Below are positions 32,513 through 44,904 of a stretch of DNA of 64,000 nt, in pieces (the first letter of the stretch is position 1; each line of letters opens with the position of its first letter). Source of the stretch: Ceratotherium simum simum (lineage: Eukaryota; Chordata; Mammalia; Perissodactyla; Rhinocerotidae); contig NW_004454225.1 of NCBI RefSeq assembly GCF_000283155.1, positions 448,701-512,700 of the forward strand. Reading direction: 5' to 3'. The notes below the pieces were generated by a model. The model ran no database searches, was not told where the DNA came from, and saw only the letters and a program-made list of their open reading frames with translations. A program made the translations under genes and the position numbers.

Positions 32513-32898
32513 TGTTAAAAAGAAACAGCAGACCCAAAATGGAGTCACTTAGGCTAAGCCCCACCAAGACTTAATGCTTCACCTAAGGGTAGTTGCAGCT
32601 TCTCCCAGGAGTGGAATTTGAAACCCATCAGTCTGCAATTTCCTGATCAACACTAGTAGTGAGGTAATCTGCCTGGTAAGCCCCCTGCCCTCCATAAGGG
32701 AAGATGACCTTGCCTGAAATACACGGCTCTTTTAACTTCTTTGTCCCATCCTCTTTCTGCCTATAAAAAATCTTCCATTTTATATAACTTCTCCGAGCTC
32801 CTGTCTATTTCCTGGATGGGATGCTGCCCTATTCATGAATCGCTGAATAAAGCCAATTAGGTCTTGAATTCACTCGGTTGAATTTTTGTTCTTTGACA
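32513..32898 (+). mobile_element. Solitary ERV-type LTR (about 386 bp)
   Basis: The segment begins TGTTAAAAAG and ends TTTGACA, has a TATA-like ctataaaaaa near 32,760 and AATAAA at about 32,846. This is the usual order of an LTR. No internal viral genes are attached and no clear target duplication was found. Family not assigned. Confidence 0.6.
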
Positions 32899-33959
32899 AT
32901 TCTCAACGTCCCAACCTTCCAACCTGGGCCCTGCTTCCCAGTTACGGGACTTCCCTCTCCAGGAAGGGACTGGTGCCTCTCCAGCACCTACGAAGCACCT
33001 GGCCCTGGGAGAGGTGGTTATCTCATTTAATCCCCTCAAACACCAACAGCTTAAATCCTCCTCTCTTCTTTCTCTTGGTTTACAGAGAGGGGATCTGAGG
33101 TTCCTAATGGCGCTTGCCTAAGGGCACACATTAACCACCACATGTCCCCCATTTCCCTCCCAATTGTGTCACATGCCCCCCTCCCCATTCCAGAATTTGT
33201 AACGACCACCACGACCCCCATTGAGGATCCTGGTCAGTTCCCTGGGCCAACCAGTCTTAAGACCCATTCCCGCCCCCAAGGCCTGCTCTCAGTCTCTCTC
33301 CTGCTGTCCCACCCACTCTCTTCCCTTGGAAGAATGCTCCCCACATGCTGTCCCTGATTAGCTGTGCTGTAGGCCCAAGTTCTCCTTCCTCCTCCCCTCA
33401 AAGACCAGCCCATGGGTCCTTCTAAAGAGCTATGCAGCTCAGCTCTAAGGAGAAAGAGACGTGACACAAAACCCAGGAAGGCAAGTGGTTCCAAGGGAAA
33501 GAAATCTTAGTTCCAGCAGCCTCTGGGCCTGACTTCTCTCTTCAGATTAGGTTCTCAACGATTCCTCCTGGGATTAACTCCCAACTTTAAAGCCCAAGGG
33601 CGTGGCCAGCTTCAGTTCCCCTAGCCATTCTCCCTGCGCACCCACTCACCCACCCACCGCCCAGAAGATGCCATCAGGCCCGGAACAGTAGGTGTCAGTG
33701 AAGTCCCATCTTGCATGTCCCACCCTAGATTTTAGGTGCTCTGCACGGGGTCAGGAGGAGCAGTTACCCCAGCACCTTTCCAAGCTGACGTTTTGTACCT
33801 GTCCCCTTGGCATCCCGGAGCACGGGGCTGGAGATCTCAAGGACAGCCCTGGAACTGCCAGACCGTGAGGATGATATCTCGATGAAACCAGTAATGGGAG
33901 AGAGATATCAGTGCCTCCCAAAGGGATCTGCAACCTGATGTGCAGACCGTGGGCACCAT

Positions 33960-34418
33960 GGATTTACTACACGTCAGGGACAGTCTTAAAATGGCCCTAC
34001 ACAATCTGTCCCCTGAGGCTGTCCTCCAGCCTCAGGGTCTTAGCCCTGGCTGTTCCGGCTGCCTGTTATGCTTTTCCCTCGGATATCTACAAGGCTCATT
34101 CCTTCATGTCCCTCAGGTCTTGACTCTCAAGTCACCTTCACAGAGAGGCCTTCCAGGTCTCCCGATTTAAGATTCCAGCCCCCCTAGGGCACTGCCTCCC
34201 CTCACTTCTCCGCTTTCTGGCACTTATCACTATCTAACATATTCTATGTGGTACTTATTTGAGGTTTTTTTTTTCGGTTGGCATCCTCCACTAGAATATA
34301 AGTTGCACAAAGACAGGGAGTTAATGCTATTTGGGGGACCACTGTGTCACACAAGAATAGTGTCCAGCACATAGGAGATATTCAACAAATATTTGCTGAA
34401 TGAGTGAATGGATGGACC
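33960..34418 (+). repeat. L2 LINE 3' end
   Basis: tcttgactctcaagtcacct, tcacagagaggccttccagg, ctttctggcacttatcacta and tccactagaatataagttgc, ending aacaaatatttgctgaatga, follow the L2 3' consensus. Confidence 0.85.
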
Positions 34419-34449
34419 ATGAAGGGACAGCCTCCACTCTCTCTGACAA

Positions 34450-34960
34450 AACGTTAAGAGCTACATTTATTGAGCACCTACTATGTGCCAGGCCCTCCAT
34501 GAGACATATTACCTGCATTGACTCCATCAGCCTTCAGATCCACCCTCAGTGGAGGTAGTGGCCTGGCAGAGCCCACGCCCTTAACACCTTTGCCCAGGCT
34601 AGTGGAGAAGGCAGTTCCTAGACAAGTCCCCATCCCCTCCCTCAGACTTCTGAGCCCCTCTACCAGAGAAGCAATTCTGGGCCCCAGCTGAGAGCCACAA
34701 GGGCCCATGGGGCTCATTTATTCCAACTCCATCATTTTACAGGCAGAGACTGAGACCCAGGGAAGCCTTACTCAAGGTCACAGAGGGAGCCCCAGACAGT
34801 AGCCCACTGTGGTTAGGAAGCTGCCCTCCAATGCTGACTCTGCTGCTTTGTAACTGTGTGACCCTAGGAAAGTTCCTTAAATTCTCTGAGCCTCATTTGT
34901 AAAATGAAGATAATCCAGATGATCATGCACAAAAACAACTTGGCCCAGAAGAAGCCCTGA
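34450..34960. repeat. Cluster of three MIR fragments
   Basis: Minus at 34,450-34,590 (tttattgagcacctactatg), minus at 34,725-34,800 (attttacaggcagagactga), plus at 34,810-34,960 (ttctctgagcctcatttgta). Confidence 0.65.
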
Positions 34961-34964
34961 GTAA

Positions 34965-36035
34965 GAGGAAGACATTGATACTATTACTGTTCCGAGGAGC
35001 AGACAGGGAGGAAATCCAGGCCGTCGGACTTGGACTTCTAGCCCCACAGGCTGCATCTCCAGTTCTCTCCTCACTTTACCTTCCCCTGCAGGGGCCACCA
35101 CCAGCCCCTTCGAGGTGGGGCTGGGTGGGAGGTAGGCAAACCTAGGTGGGCCCAGGTGAGCTGCTGGCCTTGCCCACCCTCTGTCTTCACCTGTGGTCTT
35201 GGCCCTACGATGCCCCTGCAGGAAATTCCTCTGGGGTCTTCTTCTCAGCTGCTACTCGGGTCTCTCCCAAGACCCCCGAGGGTCAGCGGCCCACACGGGC
35301 TCTGCTCCAAGAGGTCCCCCTCAGGGGTGCCAGCCCCAAAATGCTGCCCTGGTGCATCGTCCTCCCCCGGCAAGGCCTCGGCTCCTGGCCCCCAGACCCT
35401 TCCGTGATGTTCCACCCACCCCTGACTGCTCCCAGGGCAGTGCTCTGCGTCCAGTCAGCCCTTGGCCCCAGCCTCTGCAGACTCCGCTGCTTTCAGGCAC
35501 TTCTGGTGGCTTGACGACACCGCCATGCCTGGTCAGGTAATTCCCTGGCTGTGGTTCCTCCCTCCTCCTCCATCTTCAGCGGAGAGGAGCAGGGTGGGGC
35601 AGCAAGAGGCCTGGACCAGGGGTCCGGAGGCCGGGGTCTGAGTCCCAGCTCGAATTTCAGCAGGACCTTGGGGAATTCAAAGCCCCTCTCTGGGGGGCTG
35701 GACAAGGAGACCTTGAAGGCTTTTTCTTCAGTCTCCCCATCTGTAAACTAAGGGCTCGCCTGGGTGGGGAATGGCCTATATGCTCCACATCCAGGGCACT
35801 CTGTTGAGAAAGATCCTGAGGTCACACACATCTGGGTTCAGTGTGACAGGGTTCTTTCCCCACCCCCCACCCCCATTCAAAACATGAGCACTTCCCATCA
35901 GTTCTTCCTCCCGGCTATATTCTGAACCAAGCCACCTCCCACTGCGCGCCTGCGTTTTTCACTCAGACACCACGGTGATCTCTTAACTGGTGAGATCATA
36001 TTCCTCAACTACCAAAAACACACAAATGGCTCCCT
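34965..36035. other. Unassigned intergenic sequence
   Basis: GC-moderate DNA with Pro/Ser-rich spurious frames (for example 35,146-35,514 plus). A possible weak MIR lies near 35,620-35,800. No gene evidence. Confidence 0.45.
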
Positions 36036-36039
36036 CTAT

Positions 36040-36490
36040 CCTTGTGAAACTTACATTCTTTCCCCGGCCTGCTATGATCTGGCCTTTCCCTGCCTCTCAG
36101 GCCCCACGTCAAACCTCGGTCCCCTGGTCCTCATTCATTTCATCACACCGCCAGGCCTTTGCACTTGCCGTTCCTTCTGCCCAGAATTATCTCCCCCAGA
36201 TCTTCAATGGCTGCCTCCTACTCAAGGTTCAAGTCACAACTCAAAAGTCACCTCCTCACAGAGGCCTTCCTTGACCACACCATCTTAAGCAGGCCTCCTT
36301 CCCCTCTGTCCCTCTCTACTGGATCACTCTCCCCTATTTTCTTTATGGCACTTACTACAGGCTGAAAACATTAACTTATTTTGAATGCCCTTGAACATAA
36401 GCTCCAAGAGAAAGAAACCCTCCTATAGGTGTTCCTGTGGGTGCTCAATTGGAAATGTGTGCCCCATAAATACTTGTGCAGTGAGCAAAT
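36040..36490 (+). repeat. L2 LINE 3' end
   Basis: caggcctttgcacttgccgt, aaaagtcacctcctcacaga, ggccttccttgaccacacca and acataagctccaagag. Second L2 in the same orientation as that at 33,960. Confidence 0.85.
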
Positions 36491-36494
36491 TCTG

Positions 36495-37750
36495 CCACAG
36501 GTGTGTGGTGGCGGGAGTGGAGGCAGGGCCTGGCACTTTCCATCGCTGGGCCAGACAGTGCCAGACAGCCTTCCCTCAGGGACAGGCCTTACCCTGTGGC
36601 TTCTCCCCACCCTACCCCCCGTCTCCAGTGGGCTCTCGGCCCTTCCCCCTCCACTGGGGCAAACCCTCTGTCAGCATTTCTAATGCTGCTGGGCTTCTTA
36701 GGGGAAATCCACTCTCAGAGGAGCTAGGAGCGCCTGTCCCATGTCCCACAGGCACAGGGAGCACTGGCATCACCAAAGGGCCACATCAGCTTCTTCACCT
36801 TGGCCTGTCACCTCGCTGCCCCTCTGGGCTCACCTGACCCCTCTGCTGGGCACAACCTCCCTGTCTGCATGGCTGCCAGCTCTCTCCAGTACTTGCTCCT
36901 TCCATCCTCTGGGAATCCAAGGAATCCCATTCCCAGGACACACAACCACTCATTAGCCAGGCCATGGGAATGATGATGATTGCCACGGCTGATAATCCCA
37001 ATTCCCACAGCAACACTTCTCCACTCAGCATAGCTGGTGCAATTCATCATTTCCTCGCCACGCCACATGTCTGTCCACAAACATCACCTGATGCCAGCTC
37101 CTCCTGGGCACTGAGAGCCACACCGGACCCTGCCCGTCAGGAGCTGACAATCCGCCTGGGGAGGCTGGGTGTACACAAGGAAAAATGTGGACTAACGACA
37201 CCGGAGAGAACATGCTAGACAGTGGGTGCCACAGGACAGATCCACGTGGCCTGGGGTCAATGGAGGCACCAAGAGGTGGTGAGCCGCCCGCTCAGCTGCC
37301 ACCTGGGGCATTGATACACGACTAGGGTTCTCTTAACTTCATGTGAAGCACTACACAAATAGAGCATCCAGACAAGTCCCCGAGCCCCCTTCTAACCCGA
37401 CTCCCCCTAAGCCCCTTCTACAGAGAAATTCCAGAGTTTCCCCCAGGGAGGAGGGTGGGAGGAGGCGGGGCTTGAAGGTGGGTAGATTTGGAGGGTGGAG
37501 GCGGACGGAAGGCTGAGGAGGAACAGCCCGAGCAAACACGCTATGGCAGGAACCTCAGACATTCTGGGGTGGGTGCCCACTGTGGGGAGACCAGTCAAAT
37601 AGCCACAGGATCCCCCTCCCTGGGGGGAGAGGGCTGGAGGCACTCAGGGTCTCTAATCCCAAGCAGCTGAATATGGACTTACCCACCAGTTTTGCTCAGA
37701 ACAGCTTCAAGTTTTGCACAGGAAGGGAAGAAGAGGGAGAGAACTAGCAA
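36495..37750. other. Unassigned intergenic sequence
   Basis: No recognisable repeat or gene. Frames are short and low-complexity. Confidence 0.45.
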
Positions 37751-37754
37751 ACCA

Positions 37755-37960
37755 GCATTTACTGGACAGACAATGTGCCCGACCCCGCCCTAGGCACTCA
37801 TCATTGGATCTTGCTTAATTCTGCAATAATCCTCTGAACTGGAGATCACCCCACCCGTTTTACAGGTAGAAACCCAGGGCTGCGAGTTTAAGAGAATCTG
37901 ACCTAATGTTCACGGAGGTTATGAAGGACTCCAATCTACCCTCCAGACCCACTCCAGAGC
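37755..37960 (-). repeat. MIR SINE
   Basis: catttactggacagacaatg, tcttgcttaattctgcaata and ccgttttacaggtagaaacc. Confidence 0.6.
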
Positions 37961-38439
37961 CTCACCCTCCTTGGGGAGTGCGCCCCTATGTGCCTTTGTC
38001 TCCCCCGTGCATGCCAACTGGGACCCGCCCACGTGTCTGAGGCCCCACTGAATGACACCCTTTCCCTTCAGGACAATATGAGTTCGCTAGCCCACTCTGG
38101 AAGTGTCCAGGGGATTCTGGTGGCCACTATCGTAGCTGTCTCCAAAGTAGACACCAACCCCTCAGGAAGTTCACTAAGTGGTCCACTGGGATGTGGGAAG
38201 GAAAAAGTGGAATTTGTATTCTTTTTTAGTTTTTAATCTTAGCCTTCCAGATATTCTATTTTAATCTATTTTTTATAATGCGCCCATTAGCACAGCAGAA
38301 CATATACACCTAAGTTATAACAAATATATATACATTTGAATACAAAATGCATGCTCAAAAGTATTTTTACAGACAGGTATGCAAGCAGAGTTTGCATTAG
38401 TGTTTGAGGCCCCGGCAATGAGTTCTCACTTGAGAGGCA

Positions 38440-38660
38440 GTGGGGGTAGAGACTCTGCTTCAACAAGCTGGGTTCAAATCCTTAATTGGCTACTTCCGGG
38501 CTGTGTGGCTGGGCGAGTTTATAGAACCTTCCAAAGCCTCAGTTTCCTCATCTCAGAAATGGGAGTGGCAATAGCCCCCACCTCAGGTGGATTAAAGGAG
38601 ACGATGTACATAAGCCCGTAGCCCAGAGCCTGACACTGCATGCGAGATACAGTTTCACTA
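38440..38660 (+). repeat. MIR SINE
   Basis: gctgggttcaaatccttaat, aagcctcagtttcctcatct, ggtggattaaaggagacgat and cagagcctgacactgc. Confidence 0.8.
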
Positions 38661-38944
38661 ATTCACTCACAGGGAGCAGAGCCGGGCCTGGCCTGGGCCT
38701 TGTGGTGGGCCCTGCCCTGGTTGGGGGGTCTTCTCTAGGAGACCCAGAACCCAGGATAGGTCATTACAAATCAGTGTGACCAGGGTTAAGACAGAGATCA
38801 GAACGTCAACAGAGTGTGGGCATTCTCCCAGAAAGCCCTGATGGCCGTGCAGAAGACGACAACGCAGAGATGTATTTGGGAAAAGAGACATGTGCCAAAT
38901 CAGACACCATCTTAGGCCAAAGAGGCAGCCCTGGGGGGGTGACG

Positions 38945-39130
38945 GGATGGAGTTAGACCACCTGGGATTGAATCCTTGCTCCACTGGGGCAAGTTACTTA
39001 TGCTGTCTGTGCCTCAGTTTCACCATCTGTAAAACGGGGATAGTAATGGACCTATTTTCCAGTATTGCTCTGAAGCTCTTAGAACAAAAGGCTGGCAAAT
39101 GAAGCTCTCAATAAGTATTAGCTATCAGGT
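38945..39130 (+). repeat. MIR SINE
   Basis: cctgggattgaatccttgct, gtgcctcagtttcaccatct and agctctcaataagtattagc. Confidence 0.8.
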
Positions 39131-39742
39131 TCTTGAACAGACAAGTGGCAGAGGAGTGGACGTTTTAGAAAGTGTCATTTCCCAGGCCCAAGGCAGGGAC
39201 TTGATTCTGGGTCCTGGGGCTGATTGTCACTCTAAATGACTCAAAATTGTGACTGTGCAATGGACCATCTCCAATTTTCTGTGAATTGGAAGGGGACTTC
39301 CCCAATTCTGTTTCAGAACATCAGAGACCACAGGTATCCAATTGCTGTGGGAGCTTGACATCCTTATTTCCATCCTGGAGTGACAGGCCAGGAAGGAATA
39401 GATGGCCTCAGAGGGTTGTGGACCTTCACTATGAGATTTTCTTAATACTTAGGAGCTGCTGCCTGGGCACAGAGCCCTTTCTCGTCCAGCGGGAGCAGGC
39501 TGTAGGGGCACATTACAGAAAAGCCAAATTAGAAAAACAGAACAAGACCTCCCAGGTCTACAAACAGATGGCTCAGGGGAGTGTGGATCTCCCATCCTGA
39601 GGTGTGGCCACAGGTGCCCATCTGGTTGAGCTGACAGTTACCCAGGGCCCCCTCTGAAGATGGCCAGGGGGTCAAGAAGATGAGGGGGTCAGGTTCAGAG
39701 AGTATGACCAGGAATTGAACAGGCCCCTAAAAGTGGAAGGAT

Positions 39743-39756
39743 GGACAGGCCTGTCC
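39743..39756. repeat. 14-bp perfect palindrome
   Basis: GGACAGGCCTGTCC, with a second ggacaggcct half 21 bp downstream at 39,764. Confidence 0.9.
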
Positions 39757-39924
39757 CTGTCGATGGACAGGCCTGGCAGTGGATACTGAGTAGGCAGGTG
39801 GGGAGTTATCCCCATTGTGCAGAGGAGGAAATGGAGGCTCTGTTTTCTCTAAGCACACCTTATCCTGCTACAAGCACAGCCGGTGACTCAACCCTGACCT
39901 TCTTCTTCTCCCCACATCGAGTAG

Positions 39925-40050
39925 TCTCTGGGGGAGTTAGGAGCTCCGGGTTCCGCACCGGCTCTGTTACTGCTCCCTGTGTGGATCCTGAACAAATTAC
40001 CTGTCCTTTGAGCCTCAGTTTCCTCATCTGTACAAGGAGTTGATTACTCA
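39925..40050 (+). repeat. MIR fragment
   Basis: atcctgaacaaattacctgt then gagcctcagtttcctcatct. Confidence 0.65.
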
Positions 40051-40424
40051 ACTCCACCTCTGCCCCCCTTCCTACTTTCCTTCCAATCCCCTCACTCTGA
40101 ACCCCTACCAGAAGCTCATCCCAAGGAGCTGAACCCATCTGGGGGCCTGGCGGTCATGACCCTGCCTCAGGGACCCTGTTTGTGCCTGACGCACACAGAG
40201 TGGATGTGGGCGGATCCTGCTGGTTCATGCCCACTTGCCCCAGACCCAAAGACATCTCCATTCTGGGGGTTTTCCCCAGAGCCCATCCCCCTCTCCCCAG
40301 CTCCTTTTCTGCTCTGGTCCCTCAGCGGCTTCAGCTGGTCCAGATTCCTCCTTCAAACTCACAAACATGTGGACCATTTTTCTGCCAGAACCGTGTGTGT
40401 GTAGGGGGGGGACTTGCTACATAA

Positions 40425-40595
40425 ATTAGCTCACCTAATCCTCACAACACCCTGGAGAAGTCGCTTTATGTATCCATTTCCCAGATGCGGAACTGATGCT
40501 TAGAGAGAGCAAAGCTCTTTCCCAAGATCCCATTGTTGGAGGCGGGGACCTTGGCCTGACCCAGAGCCCATGTTTTTTCCATTACATCTCATCTC
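40425..40595 (-). repeat. MIR fragment
   Basis: cacctaatcctcacaacacc, then cagatgcggaactgatgctt. Confidence 0.65.
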
Positions 40596-40639
40596 CCCCT
40601 CAAACCCTTCCCGAGTGTTCCGAATGGTACCTGACTATG

Positions 40640-41000
40640 GCCCATCTCTCAAATAATATGTAAATGTAACATTATGCAGCCATTAAAAATAATGATTACA
40701 TACACACGAATGACTAATAACAACACGAGAAAAATGCTTATGACACAATGTTAAGAGGGTTTCGAAAAGCAAGACAAACATTGTAAATACAGTATGATAA
40801 AATTATACTAAAATGATTGTGCATAGAAAAAAGACTGAAAGGAAATACACCAAAATATCCACAGTGGTTTTGTTTGTGTATTAGTACCATCGGTGATTTC
40901 TTTCCCACTTTTCTCCTTTTGCCAAATAGTCTATTTGTCTATTGTCTATTGTCAATGTCTATTTTACAAGGAAGAAAAGATATCATATAAAAAAATAATA
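40640..41000 (+). mobile_element. L1M 3' fragment
   Basis: acattatgcagccattaaaa, aaaaatgcttatgacacaat, gtgcatagaaaaaagactga and ggaaatacaccaaaatatcc are old L1 3'UTR marks. Confidence 0.7.
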
Positions 41001-41179
41001 AATTTGCGGTTGAAATATTTGGAAACCTGCTGTTTCCTCTTCAGCTTCCTCTCCTTCAAATCCCTCCAAAGCCTATGTTTTCAGAACAACGTGACTATAA
41101 CCAAGAGACATGGTAGGAGTTTGGGGAGCAACCAGGACCTCCACAGACCCACGCCCAGCTCCTTCTCTTTGACCAGGCT

Positions 41180-41530
41180 CTCCTCTCCGTCAAGTGAGGA
41201 CCCCCCACCCCGGACCCTCCTCCCAGCCCCCAGCCGGAGTTCCTGCTGACGCTCACCTGACAGCCGCGAGTCGGTCTCGGTCTCGGAGATGCGAGATGCG
41301 CACACCTGTCCCTCCAGGTGAGGACTCGGCTAGGGCGCCGGGCGCGGGGAGGAGGGAGCCGGCCGGGGGCGGGGCCGTGACGGCACCCATCCAGCCCCGC
41401 CCCCTGCTTCCAGGCCACGCCCCGGCTTCACAGCCCCCGGGGGTTCGTGGTTCTCATGCTTGTTGGGGTGAGGCGCGGGCCACACTTCCCCCGATGCGCA
41501 CGCCCCACGTGAGCCAGGCCCCTAGCCATC
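41180..41530. promoter_or_regulatory. Orphan GC-rich island A
   Basis: Dense CpG with Sp1-type GC boxes on both strands (gggggcggggccg, ccccgccccct) and a CACGTG E-box near 41,508. It sits inside AT-rich repeat-filled DNA with no gene I can recognise. Promoter or enhancer function is inference. Confidence 0.45.
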
Positions 41531-42019
41531 AGCCGTGCCTGCCTAAGGGAGCATCCAAGGGTGGCCCTCCGGGGTGGGCGGACTAAAAGGGGCGATTATA
41601 ACTCTTCCAGAACCAGGATCCCTTTGAGAATCCGAGAAAGAGCTGGGACCCCGCCACCAACCCCTACGCTCCTCATCTCCACCCCCGGTTTACATAGAAC
41701 TATTGGGTCCGCGGGTTCCAGGTTCCAATCACTGGAGTAAGGAATGACCTCTGATTCCCCCAGTGTTTTCTTCTCTTCCTTCCCCACTCTCTGTACTTCT
41801 CCGGACGCTGCCTCCGACCCCTCCTGCTAAGGAAACCAGGGGGAGGAGGTGAGTGGCCGAGAAGTGTGATTCCAGCCCTTGGGGGTTGGGGAAAGTTGTC
41901 CTGGCGTCTGACACCTATAGTCAGGAAACTGTTTCCGTCTTTGTATTATCTGAGCTTGTTTATATTTGGCAAAGTTCTGTGTTGAAAATGCCAGCCTGCT
42001 GGTGGTGGCAAAAATAGGT

Positions 42020-42480
42020 TCCACCTATCCAAGAACTTTAAAAATGTGCTCCCAGCAATTCCATTTCTGGAAATCTCTCCTTAGGAAGTCATCCAGTGTT
42101 CATCGTGGAGTTCCTTATAATGGTGAAAACTGAAACTAGTCTGTGTCCAACACCGGGGTGGGGTAGGTGAACAGCATGAACACACAATGGAATATTATGC
42201 AACTATTAAAAGTTATGTTTACAAACAGCTTATAATAATATGAGGAAATACATTAAAATATTAAGAGAATAAAAGCAGAACACAAATGTATGGTGACAGT
42301 AGCATTGCAGTTGTATTTAAGAGCAAAATACAATTTTATGCATAGGAAAGAGCCTGGAAAGAAAATATTCACTGTGGTTATTTCTGAGTGGGCACTATGA
42401 GGCTTGTTTTTTATCCTTCAGTTTTCTTGCATTTTCATCTAATGGGCTTATATCACTTTTATAAAGTCTCTTTACTTCTT
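42020..42480 (+). mobile_element. L1M 3' fragment
   Basis: agcaattccatttctggaaa, acaatggaatattatgcaac, tatgaggaaatacattaaaa and ggaaagagcctggaaagaaa. Confidence 0.7.
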
Positions 42481-42489
42481 AAAAACGTT

Positions 42490-42680
42490 CCCATTAACTG
42501 AGCACTTACTATAATCTAGGATAAGCCCATTTCATGTAATCCTTGCAATAGCGCTGAGGTGAGAAATATTATTTCCCTCCTGTTACAGATGAGGAAACCA
42601 AGCTCTGAGAGGTTGATGCCTGAGGTCACGTGGGTAGAAAGGCTCAGAGGCAGAGCTCTCTGTTTCAAGGCCAAGGGGGG
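42490..42680 (-). repeat. MIR SINE
   Basis: ttaactgagcacttactata, tttcatgtaatccttgcaat and gttacagatgaggaaaccaa. Confidence 0.8.
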
Positions 42681-42979
42681 CTCTTAAGCAGCCTCCCAAT
42701 TAGCCACAAGGCTAAAAGGGCCACCAGCTTCATTTGGCCTAAAGGCAGCCAGGGGGAGGATTTGCCCATCCTTGGGCTGCGGCTTCAAGAGGGAACCACA
42801 GAGTAGTGGGGGCAGTGTGGGAGGGAACCACAGAGTCTCAGCATGCCCTCCTCCCCAAGGTGAGCCCCTCCCTCCGCCCACAAGGCTTTGAGGATGGCGG
42901 TGACTGGTGGGACCCAGGAGGACAGAGCTTCCCAGAGACCAAGGTTGAGAGGTCAGCTAGTTCAACCTCCTTGGTTAAT

Positions 42980-43545
42980 TTTATAACCTTAATATATTTT
43001 TCTGATTATAAAAGCAATATATATTTATCATAGAAAATTGGAGAAGTCAATAAAATATGAAGAAAGAAAAAGTCAATTTCTTTATTGCTTTACCTTTTAT
43101 CACAAAAATTTTAAATTATACTAAAAAGTAGAGGGAATATAGTATAATGAACCCATATACCAATCCCTAATTTTCAACAAATATCAACGTTTTCCATTCT
43201 TGTTTCATCCATCCCCCCACATACGTTTTTTAAAAGGAAATTCTAAAGATCATATCGTTTCATCTATAAATACTTCAGTAATTACCTCTAATAGATAAAG
43301 ACTTGGTTAAAAAAACCAAACATACACACACACTATCATTATTACACCTAGCAAAAGCAATACAATTTCTTTCATTAGATCTTTTAATATATAGTCCATG
43401 TTCAAATTTCCCTAATTTGTCTCCAAATTTGTCTTTTTATAGTTGGTTTGTTTGAATTATTTATCTTTTTATAGTTGGTTTGTTTGAATCAGGATCCACA
43501 CAAGGCCCACATATTACATCTGGTTGATATATCTTTTAAACCTCT
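42980..43545 (+). repeat. Old AT-rich retroposon-like segment, first copy
   Basis: It contains atgaacccatataccaatcc and ends with two tandem copies of a ctttttatagttggtttgtt-type unit. The same features in the same order recur at 57,370-57,800. Family not assigned. Confidence 0.5.
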
Positions 43546-43925
43546 CTCTCTCTGTCTTTCATTGAGATATAATCACATACCATAAAATTCAGCATTTTGA
43601 AGTATACAATTTGATGGCTTTTAATAGATTCACAAGGTTTTGCAACCATTACCACTAATTCTCTAACATTTTTATCACCCAACAAAGAAACTCCATACCC
43701 ACTAGTAGTCACTCCCCATTTCTGCCCTCCTTGCCCCCAGCCCTTGGTAACCACTAATCTACTTTTCTCTTTTGCCTATTCTGGATATTTCATATAAATG
43801 GAATCTTAGAATATGTGACCTTTTGTGTCTGGCTTCTCATAGCATAATGCTTTCAAGGTTCAACCATGTGGTAGCATGTATCAGTACTTCATTCCTTTTT
43901 ATGGCTGAATAATACTCCAGACTGG
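43545..43925 (-). mobile_element. L1M fragment, minus strand
   Basis: ttgagatataatcacatacc, ttgcctattctggatatttc, atgctttcaaggttcaacca and ttatggctgaataatactcc. Confidence 0.8.
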
Positions 43926-44084
43926 GTTTCCCAGTCTGGATTTGGTTGACTGCATCCCTGTGGTGTCTTTGAACATGCCCCACTATCCCCCATATTTCCT
44001 ACCAACTGGTAATTATATGTAGACTCTGGAAGCTGGAGGCTTTATTCGATTTGGATTCAATTATTTTATCAAGAATATTTCATA

Positions 44085-44382
44085 TGGGCCGGCCCCATGG
44101 CTTAGCGGTTAAGTGCGTGTGCTCCGCTACTGGTGGCCTGGGTTCGGATCCCCGGCACACACCGACGCACCGCTTCTCCGGCCATGCTGAGGCCGCATCC
44201 CACATACAGCAACTAGAAGGATGTGCAACTATGACATACAACTATCTACTGGGGCTTTGGGGGGACAAAAAGGAGGAGGATTGGCAATAGATGTTAGCTC
44301 AGAACCGGTCTTCCTCAGCAAAAAGAGGAGCATTAGCACAGATGTTAGCTCTGGGCTGATCTTCCTCACACACACACAAAAA
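44085..44382 (+). mobile_element. ERE SINE with long tail and 14-bp duplication
   Basis: A young-type ERE head is followed by an extended tail with two gatgttagctc units and (CA)n. aagaatatttcata flanks it at 44,071-44,084 and 44,383-44,396. It sits just after the minus-strand L1M. Confidence 0.95.
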
Positions 44383-44579
44383 AAGAATATTTCATAGATG
44401 ATGTTGTGTCCTTCCTAGTGCATCAGAGCAGGAGCCACAGGGTGTCGGGCTGTCCCACCATTTAGTGATGCTGAGGTTGATCAGTGGCTGTAGGTGTTGT
44501 TAGCCTTGTCTTCTGTTATAACGTTCCCCATCAACATTTTACTCAGTGGTTTTAGCATCCATTGATGATCAAGGACTAG

Positions 44580-44850
44580 GTCTTCTATTTCACCTTCAGT
44601 TTATAGATAAGGAAACTGAGGACAGGAGCAGAGAAGTGACTTGCCCAAGGTCACTGGGTGAGTAATAACCAATGGCTACCACATATTGGGCCCTTGCTGT
44701 GTCCCTGCACTGCAAAGCACTTTACATGAACAGACTCACTTAACCCTCTCAACAACACTTTGTGGTTGGCTTCATATTACGATCTTCCTTTTCAAATGAG
44801 GAAACTAAGGCCCCAAATGGTAAAGGAGCCTGCCTGTGATGAGTCATTTG
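44580..44850 (-). repeat. Two adjacent MIR fragments
   Basis: gataaggaaactgaggacag with cccaaggtcactgggtgagt, then gcaaagcactttacatgaac with caaatgaggaaactaaggcc. Confidence 0.7.
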
Positions 44851-44904
44851 GTAATTCACGTCAGGAGATTCTGGAGGACAGAGAGATGGGAAAACACAGT
44901 TCTT

